NCBI RefSeq assembly: GCF_001639725.1 | Contig: NZ_LTAW01000015.1 | Coordinates: forward strand, 1 to 53,186 | From: Marinomonas atlantica | Lineage (GTDB): Bacteria; Pseudomonadota; Gammaproteobacteria; Pseudomonadales; Marinomonadaceae | Length of the DNA stretch: 53,186 nucleotides | Direction of reading: 5' to 3' | Shown: positions 52,817-53,186 of the stretch, piece by piece | Numbering within the stretch: the first letter of the stretch is position 1 | Layout of the letters: the number at the start of each line of letters is the position of its first letter | Made by a program: the position numbers and the translations under genes | The notes under the pieces: generated by a model | Told to the model about the DNA's origin: nothing | Seen by the model: only the letters and a program-made list of their open reading frames with translations | The model's database searches: none

Positions 52817-52928
52817 AAATATGCTTTTTTGTCTGATTATTCCTGCATATATGTAAGATGTTGCTGGAAAGCTGTATTAGGCTAACCCTTATCTTTTTGA
52901 ATTTTAAATGATTTCTGTATTTTCATTA

Positions 52929-53096
52929 TAGCTCTTTATGTTTTTCATTCTTCCATAATTCGAATATGGATCAGAGCTACATGGCCAAGGTTAGGCAGAT
53001 CTCAAGTGAGTGGTTTGATGGATAACGATTCACTATGATGAGCGCTGTAAAGGACTTGAAACATAATGATGGGCAACTTAGGTTGCCCTTTTTATT
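52929..53096 (+). ncRNA. Candidate structured RNA ending in a terminator
   Basis: TAGCTCT (52929-52935) pairs with AGAGCTA (52973-52979). Inside it TCCATA (52952-52957) pairs with TATGGA (52965-52970) around an ATTCGAA loop. This nested stem is followed by about 90 unstructured bases and then a strong intrinsic terminator. The terminator is 255 bp past the nearest upstream stop codon, farther than needed for that gene. No protein-like frame over 20 codons is seen, and no clear promoter. It may instead be a long 3' UTR. Confidence 0.3.
53071..53096 (+). terminator. Intrinsic terminator
   Basis: GGGCAAC/GTTGCCC (53071-53077 and 53082-53088) with a TTAG loop, followed by T5 and more A/T. Confidence 0.88.
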
Positions 53097-53110
53097 TTCT
53101 GCTCCATACT

Positions 53111-53186
53111 CCTCAGTTCCTCAGTTCCTCAGTTCCTCAGTTCCTCAGTTCCTCAGTTCCTCAGTTCCTCAGTTCCTCAGTTCCTC
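53111..53186. repeat. Octanucleotide tandem repeat, unit CCTCAGTT, cut by the window end
   Basis: Nine perfect copies of CCTCAGTT (53111-53182) plus four bases (CCTC) run to the last base, so the array continues outside the window. It starts 15 bp after the T tract of a terminator and lies outside any gene. No copy in view deviates, unlike the array near position 113, where the last copy has changed. Confidence 0.95.

Noticed and set aside
53111..53186. CRISPR array
   Set aside because: Units are contiguous 8-mers with no spacers, and no cas genes are seen.

Overview
This 53 kb window reads as ordinary chromosome from a marine, flagellated, respiring gammaproteobacterium. The gene content and order (ffh; rpsP-rimM-trmD-rplS; dsbC-hom-thrC; rppH-ptsP-lgt; ygfB-pepP-ubiI; FlgP/FlgT flagellar ring proteins; a CcoM-like cbb3 oxidase subunit) fit Oceanospirillales or Pseudomonas-related lineages. 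My best guess is a Marinomonas-like organism, but that is inference from gene order and protein sequence, not a database result. I see no insertion sequence, prophage, CRISPR array or rRNA operon. Both window ends carry octanucleotide tandem repeats.

Layout. 1-1,100: tRNA-His, an 8-bp tandem array, about 730 bp of G/T-rich DNA without genes, and tRNA-Tyr (minus). 1,120-4,837 (minus): a compact block flgP-flgT-zapB-like-small OMP-57-aa membrane peptide-ProQ/FinO-domain protein, with tRNA-Tyr behind it. 5,137-9,677 (plus): a glycerate-kinase-like P-loop kinase, an esterase, an IMPase, a 37-aa CcoM-like peptide, a DUF2489 protein, a small anchored protein and an MscS channel. 9,759-14,083: greB, DUF72 and a NIF3-like protein (plus), facing a zinc-ribbon Nudix hydrolase, a CNNM/CorC protein and YpjD (minus). 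14,212-22,197 (plus): ffh, the rpsP operon, dsbC, hom-thrC, rsmE. 22,269-24,651: a membrane diguanylate cyclase and, convergent to it, a FucP-type sugar transporter. 24,998-30,925 (plus): recJ, folD, ygfB, pepP, ubiI. 31,145-34,995: a ferric iron ABC transporter. 35,047-37,226: an HDOD protein and RlmI. 37,267-40,228 (minus): a four-gene cluster of nitroreductase, arylamine N-acetyltransferase, EamA exporter and Crp/Fnr-type regulator. 40,416-47,375: a lipoprotein, a HAD phosphatase, rppH-ptsP-lgt, thyA (inverted), folA-yjbQ. 47,428-52,816: a PAS/degenerate-GGDEF protein, rlmJ, ilvD, and an EAL-HDOD protein. The last 370 bp hold a candidate structured RNA and a second 8-bp array.

How the genes work together. 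Most are housekeeping: protein targeting and translation (ffh, rpsP operon, rlmI, rlmJ, rsmE, greB), folate/dTMP (folD, thyA, folA), amino acids (hom, thrC, ilvD), ubiquinone (ubiI) and envelope (lgt, dsbC, mscS). A signalling layer recurs: one likely active diguanylate cyclase, one GGDEF protein with a lost catalytic site but an intact inhibitory-site motif, one EAL-HDOD and one HDOD protein. The most system-like accessory unit is the nitroreductase/N-acetyltransferase/exporter/regulator cluster, which could form a reduce, acetylate and export route for nitroaromatic compounds. The most unusual regulatory signal is a perfect 14-bp inverted repeat spanning the hom promoter and the hom ribosome binding site. 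It could make translation of hom depend on which promoter made the mRNA.
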